A stretch of 64,000 bases of DNA from JAFAZI01 sp035501255 (GTDB lineage: Bacteria > Actinomycetota > Actinomycetes > JAFAQI01): positions 48,542-112,541 of the forward strand of contig DATJWM010000169.1 of assembly GCA_035501255.1 (NCBI GenBank), given 5' to 3'. The position numbers and the translations under genes are program-made. This document shows, in pieces, positions 9,340 to 17,252 of this stretch. The notes beneath the pieces are model-generated. The model saw only the letters and a list, made by a program, of their open reading frames with translations, had not been told where the DNA came from and searched no databases. Within the stretch, counting starts at the first letter, position 1; every line of letters starts with the position of its first letter.

Positions 9340-9785
9340 TGCCACACATCGACCACGCCGGGATCTACTGCGCCGACCTTGGCGCCTCGCTGCGGTTCTA
9401 CGTCGAGGGGTTGGGCCTCCAGCAGCTTGTCGACGTCGAGTTGGCGGTCGACCTCACCGAGCTGTTCGGCGTACGGACCGAGAAGGTGCGCACGATCTTC
9501 CTCGGCAACCCCGCCGATCCGGGTGCGGGCAGCGTCGAGTTGCTCGACCTCGGCGTCGGTGGTGTCGGTGACCAGCCATCGATGACGGGCCTTCCGCAGC
9601 GCGGGTTGTTTCTGCTGTCCTTTCAGCTCCCCGTTCTCCCGGCGATCGATCGGCTCACCGCGCTCGGGTACGGCGGGTCGGTGCGAACGATGGCCACCCC
9701 CGCGGGCGGGATCGCGGCAACCGCGGTTGACCCCGACGGAGTCGTGTGTGAACTGCTGGATGCTCCGCTGTCGCTGGGCGGCTGA
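9339..9785 (+). CDS. VOC-family (glyoxalase-fold) protein
   Basis: This 148-residue protein has two beta-alpha-beta-beta-beta halves: HIDHAGIYCADLGASLRFYV at the N-terminus and a second half ending VDPDGVVCELLDAPL. The His near residue 6 and the Glu in VCELLD are the expected metal ligands of vicinal oxygen chelate enzymes. Its ATG shares one base with the stop of the hydantoinase A gene, so it belongs to the same operon. The reaction is unknown: lyase, epimerase or dioxygenase activities all occur in the family. Confidence 0.8.
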   Translation: MPHIDHAGIYCADLGASLRFYVEGLGLQQLVDVELAVDLTELFGVRTEKVRTIFLGNPADPGAGSVELLDLGVGGVGDQPSMTGLPQRGLFLLSFQLPVLPAIDRLTALGYGGSVRTMATPAGGIAATAVDPDGVVCELLDAPLSLGG

Positions 9786-9810
9786 GGAGAGCATCGCAGC
9801 CGCGTCGACC

Positions 9811-9832
9811 CGGATCGCGCCCGCGCGATCCG
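9811..9832. terminator. GC-rich hairpin after the hydantoinase operon
   Basis: A perfect 9-bp stem (CGGATCGCG pairing with CGCGATCCG) around the 4-base loop CCCG starts 26 bases after the VOC stop codon. There is no T-tract, as is common for actinobacterial intrinsic terminators. It separates the hydantoinase operon from the acyl-CoA dehydrogenase operon. Confidence 0.6.
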
Positions 9833-9836
9833 GGAT

Positions 9837-9864
9837 GGGTTAATGATGTCCGCCTCATTACCCC
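9837..9864. promoter_or_regulatory. Operator-like inverted repeat upstream of acyl-CoA dehydrogenase operon
   Basis: GGGTTAATGA (9837-9846) and TCATTACCCC (9855-9864) form a near-perfect inverted repeat with an 8-base spacer, in an AT-richer patch about 70 bases before the operon start. A GATAAT hexamer at 9895-9900 could be a -10 element. The symmetry suggests a dimeric regulator, possibly the TetR protein encoded at 15,845 in the same operon; this is inference. Confidence 0.45.
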
Positions 9865-9933
9865 GGACGGCGTCGCGCTGACGGTCGTCATCCCGATAAT
9901 GGTCATCACGACGACGTGCGGCTGGAGACGTTC

Positions 9934-11082
9934 ATGGACTTCGAGTTCGGTGCGGCCGCCGACGCGCTGAGGGTGCGCTTGCGGGCGCTGATCCGCGAAC
10001 ACATCCGTCCGGGATTCCTTGGCGCGTTCAGCAACGACCCCGCCGACCTGGAGCTGACCCAGCGGTTCTGCAAGATCCTCGCCCAGGAAGGGCTCCTCTG
10101 CCTCACCTGGCCGCGCGAGTACGGCGGAGGCGGCGGGTCGGTCTGGGAACAGACGACCGTGCGCGAGGAGATGTGGGCGCATCACGAACCCCGGGGCGCG
10201 CAATACATGGGCGTCAACTGGGTCGGTCCCGCGCTGATGCGCCACGGTAGCGACGAGCAGCGGGCGAAGCACCTCCCGCCGATCTCGGCCGGTGAGGTCG
10301 TGTGGTGTCAGGGTTTCAGCGAGCCGGAGGCCGGGAGCGACCTGGCCTCGTTGCGCACCCGCGCGGTGCCGGATGGCGACGGCTGGTTGATCAGCGGGCA
10401 GAAAGTGTGGACGTCGTACGCGCAGATGGCGTCATGGTGCGTCCTCGCGGCCTGCACCGATCCTGACCTTCCGAGCTCGCAGCGGCTCACGCTGTTCTTG
10501 GTGCCGATGGACCGCGCCGGCATCGAGGTACGCCCGATCGCCTCCATGCTCGGGCCGCACCACCTCAACGAAGTGTTCATCGACAACGTCCGGGTGACCC
10601 CGGACGAAGTGCTGGGATCGGTCGGCGGCGGGTGGGCGGTGATGCGCGACGCCCTCGCCTACGAGCGGGTCGGCATCGCGCGCTACGCCCGCTGCGAGTT
10701 GTTGTTCGAGCAGCTCATGGAGGTGCTCGGCGCGGAGTGGGACGAGCTGCCACCTGCCGTGCACACCCGATGGGTTCGAGCACTGGTGAGCCTGCGGATC
10801 GCCCGACTGCTCGCCTACCGCGCCGTCGCCGACCAAGGTGCCGGGATCGACCCGGTCGACGCGAGCATCTCGCGGATCGTGACGACGACCTGCGACCAGG
10901 TGACCGCCGAGGTTCTGCTCGAGGCGGTCGGCGCCACCTCACTCGACGCCGGACCCGCTGCGGTGCTCGCCGGCGCGATCGATGACCACTGGCGGTACGC
11001 CCAGGCCGCGACCGTGGCGTCCGGGACGATCGAGGTGCAGCGCATGCTGGTCGCCCGCGACGTGCTGGGAGGGAGACTGTGA
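9934..11082 (+). CDS. Acyl-CoA dehydrogenase family protein (first of a pair)
   Basis: The 382-residue flavoprotein has the CQGFSEPEAGSDLASLRTRA flavin/substrate segment, the LISGQKVWTSYAQ beta-domain motif and a C-terminal GTIEVQRMLVARDVLGG. The residue equivalent to the catalytic Glu of medium-chain acyl-CoA dehydrogenase (YEGT motif) is Ser here (ASGT), as in many actinobacterial FadE proteins that place the base elsewhere or in the partner. The ATG at 9934 follows GGAG at 9924-9927; a GTG six codons upstream is less well placed. It overlaps the next dehydrogenase gene by four bases, implying a heteromeric complex. Confidence 0.9.
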   Translation: MDFEFGAAADALRVRLRALIREHIRPGFLGAFSNDPADLELTQRFCKILAQEGLLCLTWPREYGGGGGSVWEQTTVREEMWAHHEPRGAQYMGVNWVGPALMRHGSDEQRAKHLPPISAGEVVWCQGFSEPEAGSDLASLRTRAVPDGDGWLISGQKVWTSYAQMASWCVLAACTDPDLPSSQRLTLFLVPMDRAGIEVRPIASMLGPHHLNEVFIDNVRVTPDEVLGSVGGGWAVMRDALAYERVGIARYARCELLFEQLMEVLGAEWDELPPAVHTRWVRALVSLRIARLLAYRAVADQGAGIDPVDASISRIVTTTCDQVTAEVLLEAVGATSLDAGPAAVLAGAIDDHWRYAQAATVASGTIEVQRMLVARDVLGGRL

Positions 11083-11999
11083 ACGCGGCCTTCCCGCCGG
11101 ACGTGATCGAGTTCTGGGGCGCGGCGCGGCACCGGTTCGATCGGCTCGGCGGTCCCGAGTTCGCGCTGCTCGCCGAGCAGGACCGGGCGTTGCGCACGCA
11201 GGCCGCGGCGGCTCTCGCCGACCTTGGTGCAGACGAGCTCGATGTGCGGGCGGACGAGGACCAACTCCTTGCCGGGGCGCTGCTGTGCCGAGCCTCCGGC
11301 GCGGTCGCGTTGCCCTGGCCCGTGGTCGAGGATCTGCTTCGCGTCGGCGAACGTCGCCTCACGCTTGTCGATCTCGGGCACCCGCGGGTCGATCACGGCG
11401 ACCTGGCGGGCGAGTGGATCGGAGCCGACCTCGACGGCACGTCACACCTGCTCGCGACCGGCTCGCCGCGCCCGGCGAAGCTCGGCCCGTTCCTCGTCCC
11501 CGCGACCGTCGGCGCGCGCCAGCCCGACATCCCCGCCGACGACGTGGCGCGACACCTCGTGTTGGGAGTCTGGCGGCTGCTCGGCGGTCTGGAGGCCGCA
11601 CTGGCCGAGGTCGTCGAACACGTCGGCGCGCGCACGCAGTTCGGCAAGACCCTGGGTGAGTTCCAGACGGTCCGATTCGCGATCGCCGATGCGACCGTTT
11701 CGCTTCGCGGCCTGGAAGAGCTCGCGAAGTACACGACCTGGCGACTCCTGAGTGCGTCCGACGCCGAACGGCAGGTGGATGCGATCGCGTTGCGCCTCGC
11801 CGGGGCGGATGCCGCCGTCGCGGTCCTGCGCACCTGCCACCAGCTCCTCGGCGCGGTCGGCTTCTGTGACGAGCACGACGTCTCGGTCTTCGACCGCCAC
11901 CTCCAACCGCTGATCCGCCTGCCCGAGTCGGCCGAACGTCTCGCCCAGCGGCTCGTGCCCGCCGTGCGGACGGGTGCGTTCGCGACCCTGTTCTCGTGA
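11079..11999 (+). CDS. Acyl-CoA dehydrogenase family protein (short partner subunit)
   Basis: This 306-residue protein is shorter than the usual 380-400 residues. The N-terminal domain is reduced, while the C-terminal helical domain is clear (VEHVGARTQFGKTLGEFQ, AVAVLRTCHQLLGAVGFCDEH). The start overlaps the preceding acyl-CoA dehydrogenase stop in GTGA. In steroid-degrading actinobacteria such adjacent pairs form alpha2-beta2 heterotetramers (FadE26-FadE27 type); this pair fits that pattern by layout. The short partner probably contributes structure and part of the active site rather than acting alone. Confidence 0.85.
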   Translation: MNAAFPPDVIEFWGAARHRFDRLGGPEFALLAEQDRALRTQAAAALADLGADELDVRADEDQLLAGALLCRASGAVALPWPVVEDLLRVGERRLTLVDLGHPRVDHGDLAGEWIGADLDGTSHLLATGSPRPAKLGPFLVPATVGARQPDIPADDVARHLVLGVWRLLGGLEAALAEVVEHVGARTQFGKTLGEFQTVRFAIADATVSLRGLEELAKYTTWRLLSASDAERQVDAIALRLAGADAAVAVLRTCHQLLGAVGFCDEHDVSVFDRHLQPLIRLPESAERLAQRLVPAVRTGAFATLFS

Positions 12000-12027
12000 T
12001 CATCGGAGGTCACGAAAGGACCGCGCG

Positions 12028-13569
12028 GTGAGGGTCGGTGTCGGCGCAGTGCTCGACCGGGCACTGCGCGAGCGCCCGGAGGCGCAGGCGCTGGTGGCCC
12101 GGTCCGGGACCCTGACCTACGCCGGGCTCGATGCCGCCGCCGACCGCGCCGCCGCCGCGCTGTGGTCGCTCGGCGTCCGGCCCGGCGACCGGATCGCGGC
12201 CAGCCTGCCCAACGACCTCGACGTGGTCGTGGCCTTCCACGGCGCGATGCGGATCGGGGCGATCTGGGTGGGCATCGGCGAGGCCCTTGCCCCGCCGGAG
12301 AAGCTCGCTCTGATCGGCGACTGCGCCCCGGTGGTGCTGTTCGCCCCTCCGGACTCGTGCCGGGAGCTGGTCGACGCGGGGCTCGACGCCGGATGTCGCG
12401 CGGTGGCGGTCGGCGCCGCCGAAGGCGAGTGGCAGACCGCGCTCGACGCGGCCGAGCTCCCTCCGGACGTCGACATCGACGTGCACGCCCCGGCTGGGAT
12501 CGCCTACACGAGCGGTACCACGGGCCGCCCGAAAGGCATCGTGCACAGCCAGCACAACCTGCTGCTGCCCGGGGCCGTCCTGGTCGCCACCCGCGGCTGG
12601 GGACCGGACCTGCGCAAGGGTGACTGCCTGCCGCTGACCATCCTGAACCTGCTCGTGCTCACCACTTTGCTCACGGCGCAAGCGACCGGCTGTTGCGTGA
12701 TCATGGATCGTCGCGACGCGGGTGGGATCGCCGAGTGGATCGCCCGCGAGCAGGTCACGGTGTGGAACGGCGTACCCGCGCAGTTGCACGACCTGTCGAG
12801 CGAAGGACGGATCGAGCGCACCGCCCTGGCCAGCCTCCGCGAGGTGTGGAGCGGGGGAGGCGATCTTCCCGAGGTCGTTCGCGCCCGGTTCGCCGATACC
12901 TACGGGCTCACGATCCGCTCGACCTACGGCTTGACCGAGGCTCCCACCGTCGTGTCGATCGACCCGGTCGGTGCGCTGCGCCACGACCGGGCAAGTGGCC
13001 AGGTCCTGCCGCATCTGTGCGTGCAGCCCTGCGATGCGAACGGTGCGGCGCTTCCACCTGGCGAGGCGGGCGAGTTGGTGATCTCGGCCCGCCAGGACGG
13101 CCCGTGGGCGGGCCAGTGGACGCCGTACCTCGGGGTGTGGCGGGACGGCGACGTGGTCGACCCCCCGCACGCAACGGTGGTCACCGGCGACATTGGCACC
13201 GTCGACGCCGACGGCTGGGTGCGGATCCTCGACCGGCGCAAGGTCCTCGTCGTCCGCGGTGGTGCCAACGTTTACCCCGCCGAGGTCGAGCGGGTGTTGA
13301 TGGCGGTCCCCGGGGTTGCCGGCGCCGTGGTCTTCGGCGTTCCCGATCCCCGGCTGGGGGAACGGGTCGCCGCGCTCGTCGAGCCGGCGGGGTCCGCCGC
13401 GCTGTCGGCGGAGGGACTTCGACGGGCCTGTCGGGCCGAGTTGTCGGCCTACAAGGTGCCCGAGCAGTGGGGGATCGTCCGCGCGCTTCCACGCAACGCG
13501 ATGGGCAAGGTCATCCGTACCGGCCTCACCGATCTCCTCCCACCCGGCGAGGCTGACCCGGCCTCGTGA
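12028..13569 (+). CDS. AMP-forming acyl-CoA synthetase
   Basis: The 513-residue ligase has the P-loop IAYTSGTTGRPKG, the STYGLTEAPT segment, VRGGANVYPAEVERVL and the C-terminal catalytic lysine in PRNAMGKVIR. The GTG at 12028 follows GAAAGGA at 12013-12019 and matches where homology begins. It lies in a tightly packed operon with paired acyl-CoA dehydrogenases upstream and an SDR plus another ligase downstream. It probably activates the acid whose CoA ester the dehydrogenase pair oxidises. Confidence 0.9.
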   Translation: MRVGVGAVLDRALRERPEAQALVARSGTLTYAGLDAAADRAAAALWSLGVRPGDRIAASLPNDLDVVVAFHGAMRIGAIWVGIGEALAPPEKLALIGDCAPVVLFAPPDSCRELVDAGLDAGCRAVAVGAAEGEWQTALDAAELPPDVDIDVHAPAGIAYTSGTTGRPKGIVHSQHNLLLPGAVLVATRGWGPDLRKGDCLPLTILNLLVLTTLLTAQATGCCVIMDRRDAGGIAEWIAREQVTVWNGVPAQLHDLSSEGRIERTALASLREVWSGGGDLPEVVRARFADTYGLTIRSTYGLTEAPTVVSIDPVGALRHDRASGQVLPHLCVQPCDANGAALPPGEAGELVISARQDGPWAGQWTPYLGVWRDGDVVDPPHATVVTGDIGTVDADGWVRILDRRKVLVVRGGANVYPAEVERVLMAVPGVAGAVVFGVPDPRLGERVAALVEPAGSAALSAEGLRRACRAELSAYKVPEQWGIVRALPRNAMGKVIRTGLTDLLPPGEADPAS

Positions 13570-13604
13570 TCGACTGAGCCTCCATCAGCGAAAGGCATGA
13601 GCAC

Positions 13605-14330
13605 ATGACGGACGCCACAACCCGCAGCGCGATCGTGACCGGTGGCAGCGGCGGGATCGGCATCGCCTGCGGCGAGGCGCTGGTCGCGCGGGGGTACGAC
13701 GTCGTCCTCACCGCGCGCAACGAGGAGCGGCTGCGGGTCGCCGCGCAGCGAATCGGCGCGCGCTGGGTGGCGGCCGACGCCGCCGAACCCGCGGACATGG
13801 CGCGGGTCGTCGACGCGGTCGACTCGATCGATCTGCTCGTGCACGCGGCCGGGGTCCTCGGGGGGACCTTCGTCCGCAAGGAGAAGATCGAGGACTTCGA
13901 CGCGGTGATTCGCGCGAACCTGCGGGCGGCGGCCGTGACGACCCATGCGGCTCTTCCCAAGATGTCGGTCGGCTCGCGCCTGGTCTACATCTCCTCGTCG
14001 GCGGCCAACGCCCCGATGAAAGGGCGAACCGCCTACTCTGCCTCCAAGGCCGGGCTCAATGCCTATGCGCTTGCCCTCAGCCACGAGGTCGCCCGGGACG
14101 GCATCCAGGTCAGCGTGCTGACGCCGGCGCCGGTCGAGACGGACATGCTGGAAAACGTCACCTTCGAGATGGTCGCCCTGCAGACCAAAGACGTCGCGGA
14201 CGCCCTCGTTTACCTCGACCAGCTGCCCGCGTGGGTGGTGGTTCCCGAAATTGCGATGCACGCGATGCCGGAAGGGCCACTTGCGCCTGCCACCCTGGTG
14301 CCGGAGGCGTTCAAGCGGCGGCCGATGTGA
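13605..14330 (+). CDS. Short-chain dehydrogenase/reductase
   Basis: The 241-residue classical SDR has the cofactor motif TGGSGGIG (residues about 12-19), LVHAAGVLGG in place of NNAG, and the catalytic Ser plus YSASK motif (VYISSSAANAP, RTAYSASKAGL). It should interconvert an alcohol and a ketone with NAD(P)H, plausibly a 3-hydroxyacyl-CoA in beta-oxidation given its neighbours. Its end overlaps the next acyl-CoA synthetase gene by four bases. Confidence 0.9.
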   Translation: MTDATTRSAIVTGGSGGIGIACGEALVARGYDVVLTARNEERLRVAAQRIGARWVAADAAEPADMARVVDAVDSIDLLVHAAGVLGGTFVRKEKIEDFDAVIRANLRAAAVTTHAALPKMSVGSRLVYISSSAANAPMKGRTAYSASKAGLNAYALALSHEVARDGIQVSVLTPAPVETDMLENVTFEMVALQTKDVADALVYLDQLPAWVVVPEIAMHAMPEGPLAPATLVPEAFKRRPM

Positions 14331-15799
14331 CCGAGGTCGAGGAGACGCCGGTTCCGTACGGCGTCCGGCTCGCTCAGCTCGCCACCGCCGACCCCGCAGG
14401 TGTTGCCGTCGTGGTGATCGACCGGGACGGCAACCCGCACTCGCTGACCTGGGCCGACGCCGAGGCGGGCGCGAACCGGTGGGGACGGGCGTTCGAGGCC
14501 GAGGGGGTCGCGGTCGGTGACCGGGTCGCGCTCGCGGTCCCGAACTCGCTGGACCTGGTGCTCGCGACACTCGGCAGCTGGAAGGTCGGCGCCGTGCCGG
14601 TGCCGGTGCGCTGGGACCTGCCCGACTGGGAGCGCGGCCGCGTGCTCGAGGTGATCGATCCCGCGCTGACCCTCGACGAGGCGCGGGTGGGCGACCTGCG
14701 GGTGGCCGCCGCCGCGCTGTCCGCGGAGGCGTTCGACGAGCGGGTCTCCCCGCAGCTCAACGGCATCTGTAGCAGCGGCGCGACCGGTACGCCGAAGGTG
14801 ATCATGAGTGCCCGACCTGCCCTGTGGCTGGAGTCGGCCACGCAACCCATCTACACGCACTGGACACCCGTCGCCCGCCCGCAGACCATCCTCGTGCCGG
14901 GACCGATGTACCACACCAACGGCTTCTCCTCGTTCGGCTTCCTGCTCGGCGGCGACCGCCTGGTGATCCTGGAGAAGTTCAGCGCGCAGCGCGCACTCGA
15001 CGCGATCGAGAACTTCCGCGTGACCACCTTGACGGCGACCCCGACGATGTTCGCGCGGATGGCGGCGGTGGACGGGATCGACGAGCGCGACCTGTCCAGT
15101 CTTGTATGGGTGATCCAGGGTGCGGCGATGATGCCTCCGACCCTGTTGCGGCGGTGGTTCGACCTGCTCTCGCCCGAGCAGTTCGTCATGGCCTACGGGA
15201 TGACCGAGGGACTCGGTCTCACGGTGATCCGCGGGGATGAGTGGCTCACCCACGAAGGCAGTGTCGGTCGCGGCTATCGCGGCACCGAGGTGCGGATCCT
15301 CGACGAGGACCGAGGCGAGGTTGCCACCGGCGAATTCGGGGAGATCTTCCTGCGCTGGCCGTCGACGGGTTCCTACGCTTACCGCGGTGAGGCTTCACCG
15401 CTGCCGACGACCTCCGACGGGTTCGCGTCGGCAGGGGACATCGGCTATCTCGATTCCGATGGCTACCTCTACCTCGTCGATCGCAGAGCCGACCTGATCG
15501 TGAGCGGCGGTGCGAACGTCTACCCCGCCGAGGTCGAGGCCGCGCTGATCGATCACCCCGGCATCGCCGACGTCGTCGCCCTGGGGTTGCGCGACCCGCA
15601 GTGGGGACGCCGGGTCCACGTCGTGATCGAGCCCGCCGACACCTCTGCCCCACCCACTGAGGCCGAGGTGATCGCCTACGCGAAGGGCCGGCTTGCGCCG
15701 TACAAGGTGCCGAAGACGGTCGAGTTCGTCGAGGTGATCCCGCGCTCGGAGGCCACGAAGGTCAGCCGGTCGGCGATGGTGCAGGCTCGCGGCGGCTGA
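14327..15799 (+). CDS. AMP-forming acyl-CoA synthetase with variant P-loop
   Basis: This 490-residue ligase starts at a GTG overlapping the SDR stop (GTGA). Its P-loop reads SSGATGTPKVI instead of the usual SGTTGxPKG, with Ala replacing the second-position Thr and Val replacing the last Gly; the lysine is kept. VSGGANVYPAEVEAALI and the C-terminal PRSEATKVSRSAM motif with its catalytic Lys are present. It is shorter at the N-terminus than the other three synthetases in the window. It is likely active on a CoA-activated catabolic acid. Confidence 0.87.
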   Translation: MTEVEETPVPYGVRLAQLATADPAGVAVVVIDRDGNPHSLTWADAEAGANRWGRAFEAEGVAVGDRVALAVPNSLDLVLATLGSWKVGAVPVPVRWDLPDWERGRVLEVIDPALTLDEARVGDLRVAAAALSAEAFDERVSPQLNGICSSGATGTPKVIMSARPALWLESATQPIYTHWTPVARPQTILVPGPMYHTNGFSSFGFLLGGDRLVILEKFSAQRALDAIENFRVTTLTATPTMFARMAAVDGIDERDLSSLVWVIQGAAMMPPTLLRRWFDLLSPEQFVMAYGMTEGLGLTVIRGDEWLTHEGSVGRGYRGTEVRILDEDRGEVATGEFGEIFLRWPSTGSYAYRGEASPLPTTSDGFASAGDIGYLDSDGYLYLVDRRADLIVSGGANVYPAEVEAALIDHPGIADVVALGLRDPQWGRRVHVVIEPADTSAPPTEAEVIAYAKGRLAPYKVPKTVEFVEVIPRSEATKVSRSAMVQARGG

Positions 15800-15801
15800 C
15801 G

Positions 15802-15835
15802 GACCGGCCGGTCGGGAGCGGTCAGGCGGTACGGT
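15802..15835 (+). promoter_or_regulatory. Palindrome and -10-like element before a TetR gene
   Basis: GACCGGCCGGTC (15802-15813) is a perfect 12-bp palindrome lying in the 45-base gap before the TetR start. A TANNNT element, TACGGT (15830-15835), ends nine bases before the ATG. This is compatible with an autoregulated internal promoter giving a leaderless or near-leaderless message. The call rests on position and symmetry only. Confidence 0.35.
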
Positions 15836-15844
15836 CGTAGCACG

Positions 15845-16543
15845 ATGCCGACCAACAGCCCTGCCGCCGGTGCGGCCGAGACGTCCTGGCGCGACCGGGC
15901 GATCGAGCGGTCGTTGCAGAGCGCGCGGGCCAGGGCGGTGTCCCGGTCCGACCGGTTCCTCCAGGCCGCCATCCAGATCCTCAGCGAGACCGGTCGTACC
16001 GACTTCACCGTCCAGGAGCTCATCGATCGGTCCCGGACCTCGCTGCGCTCCTTCTACCAGCACTTCAGCGGCAAGGAGGAGTTGCTGCTCGCCTTGTTCG
16101 AGGAGGTCATCGCCGGCTCGGTTGCCGACTGGCGAGCCGAGACCGCCACGATCGACGACCCCGTTGACGCGCTGCACGTCGTGCTCGAGCGAATCCACCG
16201 CCAGGCCGGGGACCCGAAGGGCGCGGGGCTCAACCGCGCCCTGTCCGTCTACCACCTCCAGCTGGCCGACTCCCGGCCGAGCGAATACGCGCGGGTCCTG
16301 GCGCCGTTGCGGGAGCTGATTTCGGAGATCGTTCGACGCGGGGTCGAGGGCGGGTCGTTCCGGTCAGACATCGAGCCCGAGACGCTGGCGATCATCATGA
16401 TGCAGACGCTGGTCGGAGCCGCCCACATGCACGCGCTCGGCGCCGAGCTCGGCGGTGAGCCGCTCGACAGCGAGCAGCTCTGGGACTTCTGCACCGGCGG
16501 GCTGTTCGGCCCGACGCCGCGAAAGAAAGGGACGAAGGCGTGA
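15845..16543 (+). CDS. TetR-family transcriptional regulator
   Basis: The 232-residue protein has a TetR N-terminal domain: the helix-turn-helix runs through FLQAAIQILSETGRTDFTVQ and ELIDRSRTSLRSFYQHFSGK (about residues 40-78), followed by KEELLLALFEEVI. An extended charged N-terminal arm precedes it. The C-terminal ligand domain is helical and unassignable. It sits within the CoA-catabolic operon and overlaps the ferredoxin gene by four bases, so it probably responds to an acyl-CoA or substrate of this operon. Confidence 0.9.
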   Translation: MPTNSPAAGAAETSWRDRAIERSLQSARARAVSRSDRFLQAAIQILSETGRTDFTVQELIDRSRTSLRSFYQHFSGKEELLLALFEEVIAGSVADWRAETATIDDPVDALHVVLERIHRQAGDPKGAGLNRALSVYHLQLADSRPSEYARVLAPLRELISEIVRRGVEGGSFRSDIEPETLAIIMMQTLVGAAHMHALGAELGGEPLDSEQLWDFCTGGLFGPTPRKKGTKA

Positions 16544-16731
16544 AGGTGGTCGTGGACGGCGGGTTGTGTGAGGCGCACGGTGTGTGCATGAGTCTCGATC
16601 CCACCATCTTCGACCTGAACGACGATGACATCCTGACGATCCGGGTGGACGAGGTCCCGGAGGACAAGCGCGAGGTGGTGGAGCAGGCCGTGGTCCGCTG
16701 CCCGCGGCAGGCGCTGAGCATCGTCGAATGA
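16540..16731 (+). CDS. P450-type [3Fe-4S] ferredoxin
   Basis: The 63-residue protein has Cys10, Cys16 and Cys54 in the pattern CxxHxxC...CP, where His13 takes the place of the fourth cluster cysteine. This is the signature of actinobacterial ferredoxins that donate electrons to CYP enzymes. The N-terminal MKVVVDGGLCEAHGVC and the acidic middle section fit. It starts at a GTG overlapping the TetR stop. No P450 is adjacent, but one lies 2.4 kb downstream at 19,120 and could be its partner. Confidence 0.92.
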   Translation: MKVVVDGGLCEAHGVCMSLDPTIFDLNDDDILTIRVDEVPEDKREVVEQAVVRCPRQALSIVE

Positions 16732-16759
16732 GACGTCGTCGAATGAGCGGCGCCTAGTG

Positions 16760-17164
16760 ATGAGCGCCGAAGAACCGCATCTCCTCAGCCTCCTCGATCT
16801 CTCCCGCGTTCCCTGTGAGCACGGCGGCGACCTGGCGATGCGGCTGGCGGTGACCGAGGGGGTGAAGAACTCCCGCGGCGGGCTTCAAGGCGGACTCGTC
16901 GCAACCCTCGTCGACATCGTTGCCGGCATCGCCGTCAACGAGGCCTTGCCCGCCGGGCTGGGCGCGGCGACCTCGGACCTGACGCTGCACTTCTTGTCGG
17001 CGGTGACCGTCGGCCCCGCCCACGCCGAGGCGAGCATCCTCCGCCGCGGTCGGCGGCTCTCGGTCGTCACGATCGAGGTCTACGACGTCGGTCGCGACGT
17101 GTTGGCCGCGGTGTCGACCGCGTCGTTCGCCACCCTCGAGCTGCGCCCGGGGCAGACCCCCTAA
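16760..17164 (+). CDS. PaaI-family (hotdog-fold) acyl-CoA thioesterase
   Basis: The 134-residue hotdog protein has the family core motif NSRGGLQGGLVATLVDIVAGIA, which includes the conserved Gly-rich turn and catalytic acidic residue, then DLTLHFLSAVTVGPAHAEA. Such enzymes hydrolyse aromatic or other acyl-CoA esters, often to rescue CoA from stalled pathways. Either the GTG at 16757 or the ATG at 16760 can be the start; GTG and ATG are adjacent codons. It lies in the same transcript as the ferredoxin and enoyl-CoA hydratase genes. Confidence 0.86.
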   Translation: MSAEEPHLLSLLDLSRVPCEHGGDLAMRLAVTEGVKNSRGGLQGGLVATLVDIVAGIAVNEALPAGLGAATSDLTLHFLSAVTVGPAHAEASILRRGRRLSVVTIEVYDVGRDVLAAVSTASFATLELRPGQTP

Positions 17165-17168
17165 CCCG

Positions 17169-17229
17169 AGGAAACTCCGGTGGTAGCGTCGGTTTCCTTG
17201 AAGGCGCACCGGGACCGTCGCCGTGCGCC
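17169..17229. promoter_or_regulatory. Two consecutive inverted repeats before the enoyl-CoA hydratase
   Basis: AGGAAAC (17169-17175) pairs with GTTTCCT (17192-17198) over a 16-base spacer. GGCGCAC (17203-17209) pairs with GTGCGCC (17223-17229) over 13 bases. Both lie in the 88-base gap between thioesterase and hydratase. They may be an operator or an RNA attenuator-like structure; nothing in the sequence decides between these. Confidence 0.3.
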
Positions 17230-17252
17230 GTAGGAGACATCTGGAGCACGGT

